Positions 1 through 12,348 of a DNA stretch of 64,000 bases are shown here, one piece after another; within the stretch, counting starts at the first letter, position 1, and every line of letters starts with the position of its first letter. Source of the stretch: Lophius americanus (Eukaryota > Chordata > Actinopteri > Lophiiformes > Lophiidae); assembly GCA_037951165.1 (NCBI GenBank), contig JBBDHG010000109.1, forward strand, positions 186,001 to 250,000, read 5' to 3'. Under the pieces are notes generated by a model. It did no database searches. It saw nothing but the letters and a program-made list of their open reading frames with translations, and had not been told where the DNA came from. Both the position numbers and the translations under genes were made by a program.

Positions 1-1646
1 ACGTCTCAGCCACATAGTGACTGACTCTGTATCCCGTCAAGTCGACTGCCTTTAATTTGATAAGATAATAATGTATTTTGCTCCTGCTTTCACATTTTTC
101 CCGGACTAAAAGAAGCTGCAGGATGTTCTGCCACTCAGTACGACTGAGGGGAGTTTAGTGGAAATTTGACGTCAGTGTGTTCCTTCTATTTGCTGTTTCA
201 CCCAGTTAACCACCGCTGCACGTCAGTCTAACCGAGCTGGGAAGGATAAGCCATCTTTGAATTTGTGTTTTAAACTGCAGCGTAATGTGCCTTTAATTGC
301 TCTGTTATGATGACACACGCATACACTGTTTGTGTACAAACTCACACTCATAGAAGAGGTAGTTGCGGTGCAATATTGTGAATTAATGGCGTAAATAATA
401 ATAATAATAATAATTAAAAAAGTCTAATATTCATTTCTGTCTTTATTTGAAACGTTTAACTGTTTCGCTACTATGTTTTAGTTCCGTCTGTATCTCATCT
501 GAAAAAAGTTCATTTGTAATCCACTGTTGTTTGTTAAATAAATATGAAAGTGGTACTAATGACATCCTTTTTCTTTACTGGATGAATTTAAATATTATAT
601 CACAGAGATATTTGTAGATAGTAATGATTATTGCATTATTACTGTCATTATTAGTTGGTGTTACCTGGTGCAACAGGAAATGTAAGATTACCAGTGATAA
701 AGAATTTCTGGTCATTTTGATATTTTTTATATCCATTTTTTTTCGAGTAGTTATAAAGGTCCTCTTTTTAAAAGAAAATGTGAATAAACCATATGCAATT
801 GAACAGAACAGGCTGGTTGTTGAGATGGGATCAAGTCACGGTTTCCCTTTTTCCCCCCCAGTATGCTACTACATTTTATATGCTAAATTTATTAGGGGCA
901 TACACCCTATAAAATGCAGGACCAATCCAAGGTAGAATTTATCAAAAAGAAAATAGGACATTTAGATTAAAGTATTCATAAATACTGTCCATCCTTAAAT
1001 TAAACAGGAATCTTCCCATAAGGGTATCCCTATTCAAAATTTTCTTTAAAAACATATCTAAACACATGGCATGATTTTGCTTGTTTTCCAAACACCATAA
1101 TATTAAAGTTATTAGGACTTTTCTAGTAGAATAATATACTGAAACAACCACGCAAGAATAACATTAAGCAAAGCAACAGGAATTATTCTTCGTCATTCAA
1201 GTTTCCCCCTCCCTGTAAAATTATTGAGAGCATTCATCTAATTTTCTAACCTCTTCATTTGCACCATATTTCACCGAAATCTTGCAAAGTTTGTGACCTT
1301 TGACTGGCAATTTTCGACTCAGGGCGGTTACAGCTTTACGCGAGCCTAGTTTGATGACGTCACACACGCAGCTCGTGACGGCAGATTTCCCTGCTTTCTT
1401 TACAGCCATACGATAAAATTTCAGAGTTCATAGAAGCTCCTCTCCTACAGATGATAACTAGAGCCAATAAAAATGCGGGACATCGTCGCAGTATGTGCGA
1501 CGCGGCACAAGAAATTAAAATGCTGTGTTTGTTTTTTTCGTGCGTGGGCGGGGCTTGATGCCATGGAAACAACATGTCAACATCCGGCACATCTCTGAGA
1601 ATCAGGGGCTCGTTTTGTAGCTCTGACTGAAATCCAAATGTGAGAA
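1..1646. other. Upstream intergenic DNA, no recognised gene
   Basis: AT-rich DNA with an (AAT)n run near 398-415 and no ORF that resembles a known protein. From about 1350 it becomes richer in CpG and promoter-like motifs. A 62-codon reading frame on the minus strand (1409-1221) starts head to head with clxn. I do not recognise it, and it could be a small gene, a first coding exon or chance. Confidence 0.5.
1355..1570. promoter_or_regulatory. Probable clxn promoter with CRE, GC box and RFX X-box-like site
   Basis: Seen directly: a palindromic CRE, TGACGTCA, at 1355-1362; a GC box, GGGCGGGGC, at 1546-1554; and GATGCCATGGAAAC at 1557-1570. The last departs from the RFX X-box half-site pattern by about two bases and sits about 77 bp before the clxn ATG. 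RFX factors are known to drive motile-cilia genes, so an X-box here fits a calaxin promoter. That role is inferred from motif and position only. Confidence 0.4.
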
Positions 1647-3978
1647 ATGTCTGCTATGAACAGAAAGATGATCCAATCTCTGAGCGAAGTGATAACGAAA
1701 CAAGTCGATCACTGTGAGTATTTGTTTGTTTGGTTTAAACTGATCGATAGCCACATCTTATGCTAAGCTAGTCTGCTGTGCCAAGTGCAGCTTCAGCTTA
1801 ACCTTACATAGAAATTAATAATTATACCTCAGGTTTATTTTCTTGTATAATAAGTAAAGTATAAGTATAATTCCCAAGTAAAAGTACATATTATGTTGTC
1901 AGTGTACTAATATTAATGCACTAATAGTAAACTTTCAAGTTCTCCATTATAATACTCACAGGGACTTAATTGGCCCACTTTTAGATTACAAAAAGTAAAC
2001 TGTTACTTAATTATACATTAAGAGTAAGAGTAATAATCTTTGATTACACAACTAGGTTACATCTAAGTTTAATTTTTACGTAAACTATAATAATAATGTA
2101 TCCTTTATTACCTTCCGGTTGGAGTCCTTATTCATAAAGTGAACTTAAAAGTATAATTTATACACTTCTAGTCCTTTTCCAGCTTAATTTAGTATGTTAT
2201 GAAGTGTTCTCCTACTAAGACTATTACTATTAGTATTTTTACAAGTAACTATATAAATACTGAAAGTCTACTAGTGAAATATTAGATTTAAGTATAGTAC
2301 AAATATACTTTCCAGTACAAACCATGAATAGCTCTGTTAAGTACATAACATATATACTCCAAGCATACCTTTATAATTATTACTTTTTAGTTCAAAAGAA
2401 GTATAAACTTCTTTTCTGTAAGAGCATATTTCATTGTTTTTAAATAATCTCCAAATTAAATTTACATAAAAAAAAAAAAAAGGCCAAAACTTCAAATATG
2501 GCTTCTTTTCTTGACTCCAGTCACCAGAGCAGAGGTTGAGTGTCTGATCAGAGAGTTTAACTCTCTGCTGGGGGAGCAGAGTCTCCCCGGGAAACCCGCA
2601 GCCGGCCTGGACAGGGGCAGGTTCAGGAGCATGCTGCACAACATGTTCGGAATGACCGACGACATGATTATGGACGGAGGTATTCTGTCCGTTGATTACA
2701 CTCTAAAAGTTGCTTGTGTCACAGTACGACACAGGAAATACATCACATTTGGAGTTGCAAAAGTTTAAGATTTAAGAAAGGAGAGGCAACATGGATGTAG
2801 TGTATTCTCTCAAAGTAATAGATTACATCAATTACATTCATTAATTCTGGGAGATTACTCCTTTTTTCCGAGTATTTTCAATTGAGGAGCATGAACAATT
2901 AGAACATCTGCTTACAATTTTAGCTGTATTTTCATATATATATATAAATGAATGAATGTTAAATGTTAATAATTGTGTAAACTGCAGTGCAGGGTTTGGA
3001 ACTATGAGCAGGCTGCACAGGAAAAGTATTAAAAAGTTGTTTTTGTCTTGCAGTAATCTGTAAAGTGCTGCATCAAGGCATCTTGACCCACTGGTGAGAG
3101 TATTGCGATGACTTGGATATGCCCTAAATGTTGAAAATGATCTGTCCTCTAGTCTTCAGGATATTTGACAAGGACAATGACAGCGTTGTCAGTATGAGAG
3201 AATGGATTGAAGGACTGTCTGTTTTCCTTCGAGGGACCTTGGATGAAAGAATCAAATGTAAGTCATGTAATGTAGTAATGTCTTATTCCCCACAAGAAAA
3301 TCATTGTTGAAGTGAATGACTCCGGTGATAATTCTTGCCTTTGTGCATGGCTCAGACTGTTTTCACGTCTACGACTTGAACGGCGATAACTACATCTCTA
3401 GGGAGGAGATGTTCCATATGCTGAAGAACAGCCTCATTCGACAGCCCACTGAGGAGGACCCCGACGAAGGGATCAAAGACCTGGTGGAGATCACCCTGAA
3501 GAAGATGGTGAGCTTGTAGATGTTTTTTATTTGGCTGTCTGTGCCTTGATTCATTTTTGCATAAGCTCTCTGCACCACCTCCTCATATTTCATATTTTAG
3601 TGGCTTTTTTGTGTGTTTTTCAACTTTTTAAATTGAAATTTCTAAATAGCATAACAAGAAACTGAAATGGATATTTTAGTGTGAGATTCAGTGAGAAATG
3701 CAGATATAATTACTTATTTTTGCAGGACCATGACCACGATGGCAGACTATCGTTTGCTGACTTTGAAAAAGCAGTGAGGGATGAGAATCTATTGCTTGAG
3801 GCTTTTGGAACCTGCCTTCCCGACACCAGTGTGAGCACAAATGAAACATTTGTGAGAAACTGTAATAAATGACGTGTGTAATTCATAAAATTGTAAATCT
3901 TGAATTCTATTTTTTCCTGTTTTTCAGAGAATTGAGACATTTGAGCAGCAGGTATTTCTGGAAAAACAGGAACAATGA
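1647..3978 (+). CDS. clxn: Calaxin (EF-hand calcium-binding protein 1), complete, six exons
   Basis: Calaxin is a Ca2+-binding protein of the outer dynein arm docking region in motile cilia and sperm flagella. Exons: 1647-1713, 2521-2679, 3153-3257, 3356-3507, 3726-3830, 3928-3978. All junctions are GT/AG and keep frame, giving 212 residues (human about 211). Three EF-hand loops are visible: D81-E92, D117-E128 and D162-D173. The third ends in Asp where Glu is usual. Conserved blocks include FGMTDDMIMD and EEDPDEGIKDLVEITLKKM. The first ATG gives MSAMNRKM; the in-frame ATG at 1656 would give the MNRK start seen in human and may be the true start. An AATAAA lies at 4033-4038, 55 bp past the stop. 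It converges on rbm48. Older symbol efcab1. Confidence 0.95.
1714..2520 (+). other. clxn intron 1
   Basis: 807 bp of AT-rich intron between exons 1 and 2. It contains many short TAAGTA/TAATA-type words and an A-run just before the acceptor at 2520. No repeat family or coding potential is recognised. Confidence 0.7.
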
Positions 3979-4032
3979 AGAAGAGGCATTTTCAGCTACA
4001 TTTCAAAATCTGTTAGTAAAAAACAAGTTACG

Positions 4033-4038
4033 AATAAA
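4033..4038 (+). terminator. clxn polyadenylation signal
   Basis: Canonical AATAAA 55 bp after the clxn stop codon and 69 bp before the rbm48 stop on the other strand. No equally good signal for rbm48 lies between the two stops. The first minus-strand AATAAA found beyond the rbm48 stop is at 3532-3527, inside a clxn intron, so the two transcripts probably overlap at their 3' ends. Confidence 0.5.
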
Positions 4039-4106
4039 AATTGTTTTTTTTCGTTTTTTTAAAGAAAGTCCAGAAATCTCTTCATGAAATTCTGCATCTT
4101 GTGTGA

Positions 4107-7100
4107 TCAAATCCGACGACGCGGTTTCACCTTTTTCACCACAGGTTTGAGGTCAGGAACCGATTCCACCTGAGAAGGAAAACATGTGACATTAATTTAG
4201 GTATAAATTCTATATACGAAAGAATTTGTTCTATTCTAAATTCTTAATAAAACACTAGATGACGTCTTACCTGTTTCATTGTATTCCTGATAAAGCTTAC
4301 AGTTGTGTTCAGCGACTCATCTTCCATGTCTAGTTTTGGTGGTTCTGGCAGCTTCGGCCCAATAAGTGGCTCATTGTTGCTCCCAACATCAGACAGCGAA
4401 TGTTCCACGGCCTCCTCCTTCTTGCGTTTCCTATTCTCCAGGTGTGTGGTCCGTGGGAGAAATCTGACCGCAGAAGATTGATTTGGGGTCAGTCTGTGTG
4501 CTGTGCTTCCTCTGTCTCTGTCTCTGTCTGAGGAGGTTTGGGTGGAGCGTGCGCTCGGCAATGGCGGCTCTTTTTCAGCCTCAATGATGGCGTTGTGCAG
4601 TGTTCCCATTTTGTCCTCTGTTGGTGTTGTTCTGTGCGGATTCTTGTGTCCGTAGTAGCTATATTCCCAGGGAGGTAATGGAAGTGGAGGAAAGCTTGAA
4701 TAGTTGTTAATGTGGGACGTCTCTCCTCTATTATTACTGTCAGAAGTTTCATCGTGACTGGTGACGGCTGGTTCTGATGTGGCATCTACTTCTGATGGTG
4801 TGGGCTCTGTGTTTACGGCGTCCATCCGTTCCTTTTCTCTTGCTTTGTAAGAGACGGGGAAAAAAAGTCTCAATAAAGAGTTCACATTCAAGTCAAATTG
4901 GCTACAACTATATAGAAATACAGATTCGACTAAATTACGTTCCTCCGGGTCTTAAGTGTAAAACATGACAAAACATCTATAGGACACACCCATTTCAAGA
5001 TTAATACCAGTTACTGGTTTTAATGATGTGGCTAATCAGTGTGTTGTACCGTACATTTAATCATTTATGGCACTGTAAATGTTTTTTTTGGATGTCTGTC
5101 TTTGATGTCAGAAGCTGTTGATGCACACGGATCAGCCACAACATAAGAACTGGTATCTGGTATTAGTATAATGGCTAATGAGTGTAAAAGTGCTTCAAAA
5201 AGCAAGATGATTTTTTTCTCATCTCGTCATATGACAGGATACTGGATAAGGTCGCCGGCGATGGCCTAAATTTGACTCTTCAATGCCTTGAAAAGTACCC
5301 TATGCATTTGGGATGGAAAGGTTGCGCTAATGTGTAATGTAGGCTGCAATCTAAGTTTTAACCACTAGATGTCACTAAATCTACAAACTGGACCTTAAAG
5401 AGGGAATTTCTATTTACCTCTACCAATGAGAGCTGCAGAAGGTCATGTGATTGCCCATGTGTGTTTAACTGTATGGCTGTTTGTCCAGCTGAGGCTCCTA
5501 GCCAAAGTAAAGGCCTGTCCCTCTCTTTGGAAGGATTTGTAGAGAGTCATTCATGCTATTATCAAACGTCATCTATCCTAAGGTAACTCACTGTATGCTG
5601 GTGTTAAATTGTCAACCCCTCGCTGTCTGCAATTACTACAGAATGCAGCTGTACGCTTACTAACTGGAAGGGGAAAAAATGGGAGTATATAACACTGGTA
5701 TTGGCTTCTCACTATGCCTCCTGTGCTGTATTGCATAGATTTTAAGATTTTGCTGCTTGTTTTCAAGGCCTTAAATGGGTTAGAATTGTCTTATTTAACC
5801 AAGTTTTTGAACCTGCACTCTCTGTTCAGAGCCCTGTGGTCAACAAACCAGACACCCAAGGACATTCCTCTGTCCAAATTAAGAACAAGAGGTGACCGGG
5901 CTTTTGCAGTGGCGGCCCCTAAATGCTGGAATCCCCTACTTCAGCAAATTAGAACTACACAGGGTCCTGAAGTTTTTACATTTTTTGTTAAAAACTCACC
6001 TATTTCCCCTGGCATTTAACCTGAATGGAACCTTGACACCTTGATTTAATGTGTTTGTTTTAAATGTTTATCTGAATGCTTAATTTAGTTTATCCTTTTA
6101 TCTTACTTGACGTCAGCTCAATTGATTGTCTGATTTGTCTATTACTCCATTAGTATGTGTTTTCTTATCTTTATCTATCTTATCTATTCACATGGCACAT
6201 GTATATATACACACATGGTATAGAAATAAACTTTGACTTGGTTTGTTTGTCTAAACAAAGAGATTTTTGACACAGATCTGGGTATAAATAAGGATTCTGG
6301 ATCCCGTTTTCACTGTATTAAATACTGCAAGATATGATATTTTGATATATTTTGTCAATTCATGAAAAACTATAACAGGTCAGGGAAAATTTAAATACTT
6401 CTGGTTGTCCCACCACTATGCAATATGGAAGATTGAAGTATATATTTGAAGGGGGCTTCATGTTTCAGAGACAACAACCTTGGAGGTATCTGCTGTCTCT
6501 GTCCTTTTTTTTCTTTCTTTCTAGTAGATATCAAAATGTACCTATATTTTGCACAGTCCTGTATATATATCTCCTCCGGTCCCGCAGCTTCATCCTGGTG
6601 TCCTCCACTGTCTCATATTCTGGGGCGTAGCACACATGCAGCACGCCACCATAAAAACTCTTCTCATCCATGTGTCGTTTAGCTGCCCTGAAAAAGAAAC
6701 ATTTAAGCAAAAAATGGTTCATGGTGTCTTTTTCCAAAGTATTCCCTGCAGTGTGAAGTAGAGGCTGGGTTGTACACTGAACCTGGCACTGGTGAGTTTC
6801 TGAAACCTGACCAGGTAAACCTCGGTGAACTCCTCAGCAGGATACTCGTCCAGGGGCCTGTACTCCTCCACAGTCCCGTACAGGGCACACAGTTGGATCA
6901 GCTCTGTCATCACTCCGATGGCCGGGACTCCTTGGACCATGAGGTAACGAGACTCTAAGTTGATGGTGTAAACCTGATGAAGTGAAGGATACTAGTATGA
7001 TGGCACCTGCTTTTCAATTCACAGTTATGATATTTTCCATCTTATGGAAGCAACACTGCTTAAAAGATACATTGTGTTTTTCTTATTGATACTTATCAAA

Positions 7101-7236
7101 TTCCTACCTTAACCGCTTTGGCTTTCCTTCCATCTCTATATTTTGGTCGAGAGATGCATACTTTTCGCTGCTCGTGGTGTTTATAAACCTTTGGTACGTC
7201 CCAACAACCTGCTGTATTTCTGTCGGGTGCCGCCAT
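4107..7236 (-). CDS. rbm48: RNA-binding protein 48, complete, five exons
   Basis: RBM48 works with ARMC7 in the U12-type (minor) spliceosome. Coding exons in transcript order: 7236-7108, 6973-6783, 6687-6542, 4842-4271, 4169-4107. Every junction is canonical and in phase, giving 366 residues (human 367). Residues about 44-130 form the RRM, with VYTINLESRYLMVQGVPAIG at its start and YGGVLHVCYAPEYETVEDTR near its end. The C-terminal part is low complexity, then the conserved RFLPRTTHLENRKRKKE, IGPKLPEPPKLDMEDESLNT and a basic end, KPRRRI. Exon 4 could be mistaken for a free-standing gene because its frame runs open upstream to 4891. Its 5' end faces pex1; its 3' end converges on clxn. Intron 3 (1.7 kb) holds LINE and transposon debris. 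Confidence 0.95.
5008..5163. mobile_element. Two abutting terminal repeats of a Tc1/mariner-type fish element
   Basis: At 5008-5046 the sequence reads as the right end of a common fish element (its reverse complement begins ACACTGATTAGCCACATCAT). At 5128-5163 a left end follows (CACACGGATCAGCCACAACA). The order is right end then left end, so these are ends of two neighbouring decayed insertions rather than one element. Related ends occur near 31790, 56783 and 63637. Lies in rbm48 intron 3. Confidence 0.4.
5465..6235 (+). mobile_element. Rex1/CR1/L2-like LINE, 3' end of ORF2
   Basis: A broken frame (clearest at 5714-6019) encodes the end of a non-LTR reverse transcriptase polyprotein: IDFKILLLVFKALNGLELSY, then LRTRGDRAFAVAAPKCWNPL, then PEVFTFFVKNSP. 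Upstream, LLQNAAVRLLTG-type sequence is readable after correcting stops. These motifs are typical of the extreme C-terminus in fish Rex1/L2-clade LINEs. The copy is 5'-truncated, dead, and inserted antisense to rbm48 inside its intron 3. Confidence 0.75.
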
Positions 7237-7486
7237 GTTTCTGTAAAATAACTTCCGCTCCGCAATTTTCAATATAAGAGCGCAAGTCCTCTCATATAAC
7301 TCTACATCGACGGCGTCAACGCATTCTGATATTTTATTTTGAAGGTACGTTCAGCTCGGCATCAGCTGCTTTAGTCTGATCGAGTGCACTCAGAGCACAT
7401 CGATTAGCCATGATATCGAAACAGTGACATCTGTTTGGAGAGTAAAGTGTTGGATTAGTGAAGCTTGTCAAAGCTATGTGGAAAAC
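7237..7486. promoter_or_regulatory. Shared bidirectional promoter of rbm48 and pex1
   Basis: Only 250 bp separate the two start codons, which point away from each other. The interval has several CpGs and, at 7251-7258, ACTTCCGC, which matches an ETS/GABP-type site in the rbm48 direction. The same head-to-head pair exists in human, so a shared promoter is well supported by arrangement. The exact start sites are not visible. Confidence 0.7.
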
Positions 7487-7517
7487 ATGTTCAGAAATCA
7501 GGGCATTCAACCCGTAA
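7476..7517 (+). promoter_or_regulatory. Short upstream ORF overlapping the pex1 start
   Basis: An ATG at 7476 opens a 13-codon frame ending TAA at 7515-7517. It lies 11 bp before the pex1 ATG (7487) and in a different frame, so the two overlap. If the mRNA includes this ATG, initiation there would compete with Pex1 translation. The main start was chosen because only its frame gives the conserved VTVIFNNSKNCFLHLSSKL block. Confidence 0.4.
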
Positions 7518-10500
7518 CTGTTATTTTCAACAACTCAAAAAACTGTTTTCTCCACCTTTCCTCAAAGTTGACGTCGCATCTGTCTCTGAGCGAGGTAAGA
7601 TAGCATAGCTAGCTCACCTGCTGTCAGTGTCCGCTCCGACAGGTACGTTTCATTTGATGAGACAAGCTTCCATTTGATAACGAGCTTTTTCCTTTATTTC
7701 GTAATGTAATTATGTTATAAACGGTACTTTTAGTGTGTTACCTTCTATTTAAAATTTGCCCCACATTATTTGCATTTATTACAATATATAACCATGTTTG
7801 AGCTAAACACGTCATTTACCACATCTACCTGCTGAGGACATATCCGATGATTTTGTATACAGTTAATTATCTGTCAGCCACACAAATACATCCCTTAAGG
7901 GACCCGAAAAGAGTTGAGAATCCCAGCAGTAGCCATTTATCATTCAGTTCAGAAATATTAAGTTACATTAACTAAGACATTAATTGTATTATCAGTGATT
8001 AAGTGATCTAAATTTACACTAGAATTTCCTTTTTGACTTAACTTTTTTGGCTCCCCTTCCTTTACTCTTGATGGTGACATTTGCTCATATTAACTGCAAC
8101 AGGATACTTTTTGAAAGAAAATCATATTGATATATGGTCATTTGAAGGATTATATATATTATAGCTGATATCATTGTTGTTGCTTAGTATGATTGTGCCC
8201 CTTCTACACCTCCTCCCCTCATTCACTCACTCTCTTGCCCCACTTACTCGCCCTTTCTCTATCTATCTCGCTATCTCTCTCTATTGTGCTCGACCCACCG
8301 GTCATGGACCCTCCACTATGAGCCAGGATCTGCTCGAGGTTTCTGCCTGTTAAAATTACTATTTTTTCACAGTTCTTGCTCATGGATGATTTATTGGGTC
8401 TCTGTAGAATAAACAAAGAGTAGGGTCCAGACTTGCTCTTTCTGGAAAGCGCATTGATAGAACATTTGTTGTGAAGTAGCACTATATAAATAAAATTGAT
8501 TTGATTTGATAATCGTACAGACGTTTCTCATGTTCCGTTTAGTTTGGAGAATTATTGACTCAACCTTTGCAGTTTTATATCTATATAAAAGAACCTGTGC
8601 TTTGTATCTAAATGTTGTTGTTTTTTTAGACTAAACTGTGTATAATTAATTAAACGAAAAAAAAATGTTTACTTGGGGACAATTATGGCACGGACATTTT
8701 GAAAAGGTAGTCAAAAAGTACAAAATTGTAAATTAAAGTGTCTGATTTTAGAACCAGGCTCTGGAACTGTCGTGGGGTTATGGATCTCCGGTGTTCCTCA
8801 GCTGGACTCACAGAAGAACCTCCTCCAGCCAGGACAGTCACAAAGTGGAGCTGTGCCGGCAATTGGGGGAAAAGCTAGGACTTCGAGACGAAGAACAGGT
8901 ATATCTCTCTACTCTGAACTTTTCTGTAATCTGTTTAATACGCAAACACTCCATAATCACACACACAGCCAGTTTTTTTTCTTCTTTTACAGTTTAAACT
9001 CATTGCAGTTATTCTTTGTATGTTTTCGTTGACTGACTGCTTGTATTGTTACTCAAAGGGTTTTCTAAGACCATGTCACCAGGTCTCATCGGTGCATCAA
9101 GTGTTCGTGGAGCCTCTGACATGTGATGACTGGGAAATCTTGGTGAGTGAGCAAAGTGACTAGAATACTTTCATTTTTTATCAAATAAAAATACTTAACC
9201 TTGATACATGTTTTCAAGTAAATGCGCCGCTGCTTTCATAACACTGGGCTACAGCTATGTATTTTCTGGATTTGGTTAGGATGAGATGAATAAAGAACAC
9301 AACCAAACAAGCATTACATTTGATCTAATCAGAACATTGTGATCTTAATTTTTATGTCTTTAGAAAATGCATGCAATATGTTTTGAGTATCAGTGTAGTA
9401 TCACAAAACATGACATAGCATTAGTTGAGTATATAAATACTCACATGCCAGACATAGAATGTCTTTTTTAATCAGGAGGTGATGATGATGATAGTATTGC
9501 TAAAGTGATTTAAGAACAAATATGGGCTCCAAAATGCATATTAACATGCCATTGTATAAAAATAACACCATAGAGCCCTTAAAGGCAAATTGACAAAAAA
9601 AAGAATTTGACCAAAATGAACAACAATAAATAAAAGAGCTGTGGACACTGCAACAGGAAAATATATGTTTTATCATCCATTTTCTGACACCCCCAGGAGC
9701 TTCACAGTGCCGCACTGGAGCAGCAGCTGCTGGACCAGATCCGCGTGGTTTACCAAAATGCCGTCTTCCCTGTGTGGGTGGACAGCCGCACAGTCATCTA
9801 CATCCAAATAGGTTTGAGTTTATTCAATAAATATTAGATAAGTCTGTTGAAGCTGCCTTGCCTTTCTTCCAAATCGAGTGATGAATGTCTGAAAAGACAT
9901 GAAGCACAGTCTCTGATTGATGATGAATGTGGCATCCTGTAATAATCCAGATTTGCATTGTTACCCTAACATCATTAGCATTCGTTAAGCTCCTTTTGTT
10001 CGAGTGTGATGTATTGGTTATATACAGGAAGAGTTTTTTTGATCCGTCTTTAACTCTCTGCAGCGTCACTGTCACCAACTGTGCCCTATGGTCGCCTGGA
10101 GCAGTTCACAGAACTACATGTTTCTCCCAAGAGCCGCGCCGGAATCAGCAACCTCACAGGTTCTTCCAACAAAACTAATGAGAAGCAGCATTTTCACAGA
10201 AAGCAAAATCTGGATGGTTCCTCCCCCTCCCAGCCATCATTAGAAAATACATCCCCTGTGCCTCAAAGCATCCACTGGCGTGGGGTGAATGACCTGCGGG
10301 GGCTGCTGCGTTATATGATGAAGGGTACTCATGAGCCGATTATGGAACCATCACCTGCACCTGAAGTCCCTGATCTCCTCATAGACTCCGTCCACAGAGT
10401 GTGCGGTGCACCTCCAGAATCTCTTTGCTCTGTAAGCACATTTTCAACTGGCATTATTCATTTGTTTCCTCTGAGTGCTGGGCTGACTGGAGAGCAACCT

Positions 10501-12109
10501 AGAGTGACTTATGGCCTGCTCTCCAAAGTCCCCTCCCCTAAAGAAGCGAGAGACAGGGCCAAACAGGCCATGGAGAAAAAGAAGAACACGGGAGTCACCT
10601 CAGCCACTGCCAGAGAGGATGAAGAAGAAGAAGAAGAGATGACAGAAGTGGAGGCCGTGGTGGTCAGGGTGGTATGCCATGGTGCTGAGATGCTAAAAAG
10701 CAAAGGACGAAATCACAATGATGGAGGGATACACAGTGGAAGAGTGTGGGTAAGTATTGTCTAACAGAGGAGTGGTGTTTTCATTTAAACAGGGAGATTA
10801 ACTATGGCACGTTTAAAGTTCCCCCGTCCTCTGCCTCATGCGTCCGCCATATCTCTTGTAAACATTGTGATTCAGATCCCTCAGCCCATGGCCCTCAGGT
10901 TGAACATCGTCCCCCATTCATCAGTCAGAATAAAACCGGCCAAATCAACAATCAAAGTGGCCTCCTCTATTCGCCTGCAGCCCCTAAAACCACTGGTGAG
11001 TCCCGGAGAATCCACATGTGGTTATTATAAAGTTGTTGTTTTTAAAAAAACATTGTTTCTGACTGTTAAATCTACTGAATCTACCAAAGCCTTTATGCCC
11101 ATGTGATTTTTGGTGTTTTCTACTCAGCCTGAGGGGGACCATGAGGAGGTCCAAATGGCGTTTCTTGATTGGCTGCACACTCAGATTCACGAGCCTTTAG
11201 CCCGTCTGACTCCACGGTCTGGAAACATCCTGCTACATGGAGCCGATGGTGAGTTATTTTACCAATCCACCAATTTACAATTAATATATTGTTCACCCTC
11301 TTTTATTTGATCCTGTGTAGCAAAATTGGAGTTGGCTTTAACTGTACTGAAACCAGAGGCGGAGAGCGACCCTCCAGACCAGCTGTTCTTACTGGCGCCT
11401 GCTGTGATCCAGAAGGAGAACATACAGGTACGCACGTATATAACGTCATTTTAATAGAGCCATAAAAAAAAAAAGCCATGTCTAATAGATGAAATGAAAT
11501 CTCTGAAACTCTCCATGATGTAGCCATAATTCCCCAAATGCTCTGTCTTGCCTCAATGTTTAGCCGTTTAATCATGTATATGATAATGTAGTCCAAATGT
11601 CATTAGCCCTAGATCTGGGGAAAATAAGCATCATAATTAGAATTTGTATGCAGATGTTGCAAGAAATAAGAAACTAAGAGTTTCATTCAAAAGCATTGTC
11701 TTCCTTGTTTCATTGTACGCTTCAGTAAAGAGTTTGTCCCATAATTGGGGGATAGGAGGATTTTAACTGTGGGCAGAAATGTTACCTAAAATGGAACAAA
11801 CTCAGCAGAAACATGGTCTTCCCTTTTGGCGTTTACAAATCTCTACATTAATATGAGAATCAAAGCCGTCACTTTTATGACTGCTGGATTTCTCAGATAA
11901 CCCTCGGCTGAGGCACAAATCAATTCTCTGTTGGGATTAAGCCGATCTCGGCGTTGCAAGGGTTTTGACTTAGAATATCTTTGACACATAGGGATGTAGA
12001 GGACATTCAGAGATCAAATATGTGAACCCCACTATGGTGCCCCCCCCATTACCAAACCTATTCTACTTCTGATTAGCTTAGCATGATGACAACGTTTTGA
12101 GTTATCCTG

Positions 12110-12179
<70 letters not shown>

Positions 12180-12315
12180 TATTGAACAGTACCCATCACA
12201 TAACAGCTAAAAGTAGCTGGAACAACCTGGGTAAAAATATAGCAGTAAGTTCTAGATGATTCCCACAGGATGTATCAAAGTCTGTCTGTAAAATGCTCAA
12301 AAAGGAGCTGGGAAT

Positions 12316-12348
<33 letters not shown>

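Noticed and set aside
4843..4891. Extension of rbm48 exon 4 to an upstream in-frame ATG (MNVNSLLRLFFP)
   Set aside because: A good acceptor ends at 4843, and the donor at 6541 joins in phase to give RTVQNIAREKERMD; the extra residues are intronic.
4777..4968. 63-codon plus frame over the rbm48 exon 4 boundary
   Set aside because: Antisense shadow of rbm48 exon 4 and its intron.
7476..7517. ATG at 7476 as the pex1 start (MWKTCSEI)
   Set aside because: Its frame stops after 13 codons; the ATG at 7487 gives the conserved Pex1 N-terminus. Kept as a uORF.
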